A stretch of 23,736 bases of DNA from an uncultured Planctomycetales bacterium (GTDB lineage Bacteria; Planctomycetota; Planctomycetia; Pirellulales; S012-138): the NCBI GenBank assembly GCA_937982665.1, contig CALJLD010000207.1, positions 1-23,736 of the forward strand, in the 5' to 3' direction. Below, in pieces: positions 23,663 through 23,736 of this stretch. Below the pieces are notes generated by a model. That model saw nothing but the letters and a program-made list of their open reading frames with translations, was not told where the DNA came from and did no database searches. The position numbers were made by a program, and so were the translations under genes. How positions within the stretch are numbered: the first letter of the stretch is position 1; each line of letters begins with the position of its first letter.

Positions 23663-23736
23663 TCAACTCGCCGAAGTTGCCGCAAGTTTCAACACGGTTT
23701 CAAACTCCTTCTTTGTCACCGGCTGTACGGACAAGC
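23663..23736 (-). CDS. partial 3' end of a minus-strand gene, possibly a response-regulator receiver
   Basis: From the right edge the minus strand reads LSVQPVTKKEFETVLKLAAT, then SAS and a stop at 23663. QPVTKKEFETVLKL resembles the KPV..E.F..VL.. end of a CheY-like receiver domain (the Pro after the conserved Lys, then helix 5); here Gln replaces the usual Lys. Only 23 codons are visible, so this is tentative. It is convergent with the propeller gene, 62 bases from its stop. Confidence 0.4.
   Translation of the reverse strand, partial: LSVQPVTKKEFETVLKLAATSAS

Noticed and set aside
1..23736. CRISPR arrays, tRNA, rRNA, insertion sequences, phage or toxin-antitoxin modules
   Set aside because: I saw no regularly spaced direct repeats, cloverleaf patterns, transposase motifs or small paired genes; reading by eye may still miss weak cases.

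Overview
The window looks like chromosomal DNA of a planctomycete, most likely near the Pirellulales. The grounds are a formylglycine-type sulfatase, a secreted PQQ-type beta-propeller opening with WPQFRGPNGQG, an ECF sigma factor with a long membrane-spanning C-terminal extension, a double zinc-ribbon membrane protein with a disordered linker, a small NPYRAP membrane protein, an EF-Tu with an RGITI-less switch I, and many starts without a Shine-Dalgarno sequence. This is inferred from protein style; there is no rRNA to confirm it. I saw no tRNA, rRNA, CRISPR array or insertion sequence.

Layout. 1-315 holds no supported gene. 316-5120 carries an acidic hypothetical protein, a Ski2-like DExH helicase preceded by a polypyrimidine tract, and an ankyrin-repeat protein with a strong RBS. 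5283-9019 holds a sulfatase, a small membrane protein, a winged-helix regulator and an exported TPR protein. The TPR gene meets the minus-strand ECF sigma gene (9020-10423) tail to tail with no base between the stop codons. 10671-14754 carries a hypothetical protein, a stand-alone EF-Tu, a UVR-domain protein and an M48 membrane metalloprotease. 14821-17075 (minus) carries a Gly/Tyr/Pro-rich exported protein and the zinc-ribbon membrane protein. 17344-19797 is a TetR regulator with a readable promoter and overlapping operator, then a serine hydrolase. 19902-23600 is half a sugar-type ABC importer (one permease, one binding protein) followed by the beta-propeller protein. The 3' end of another minus-strand gene enters at the right edge.

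How the genes fit together. The sulfatase, binding protein, permease and propeller protein suit a bacterium living on complex, possibly sulfated, polysaccharides, but they are not one operon. The clearest local circuit is TetR with the downstream serine hydrolase. Most other genes look like separate transcription units.

No complete new multi-gene system is evident. The most distinctive items are the ECF sigma factor's exact 20-residue WDLxW repeats followed by a coiled coil, the EF-Tu with changed switch I, the TetR promoter/operator, and the incomplete ABC importer preceded by a nested inverted repeat.
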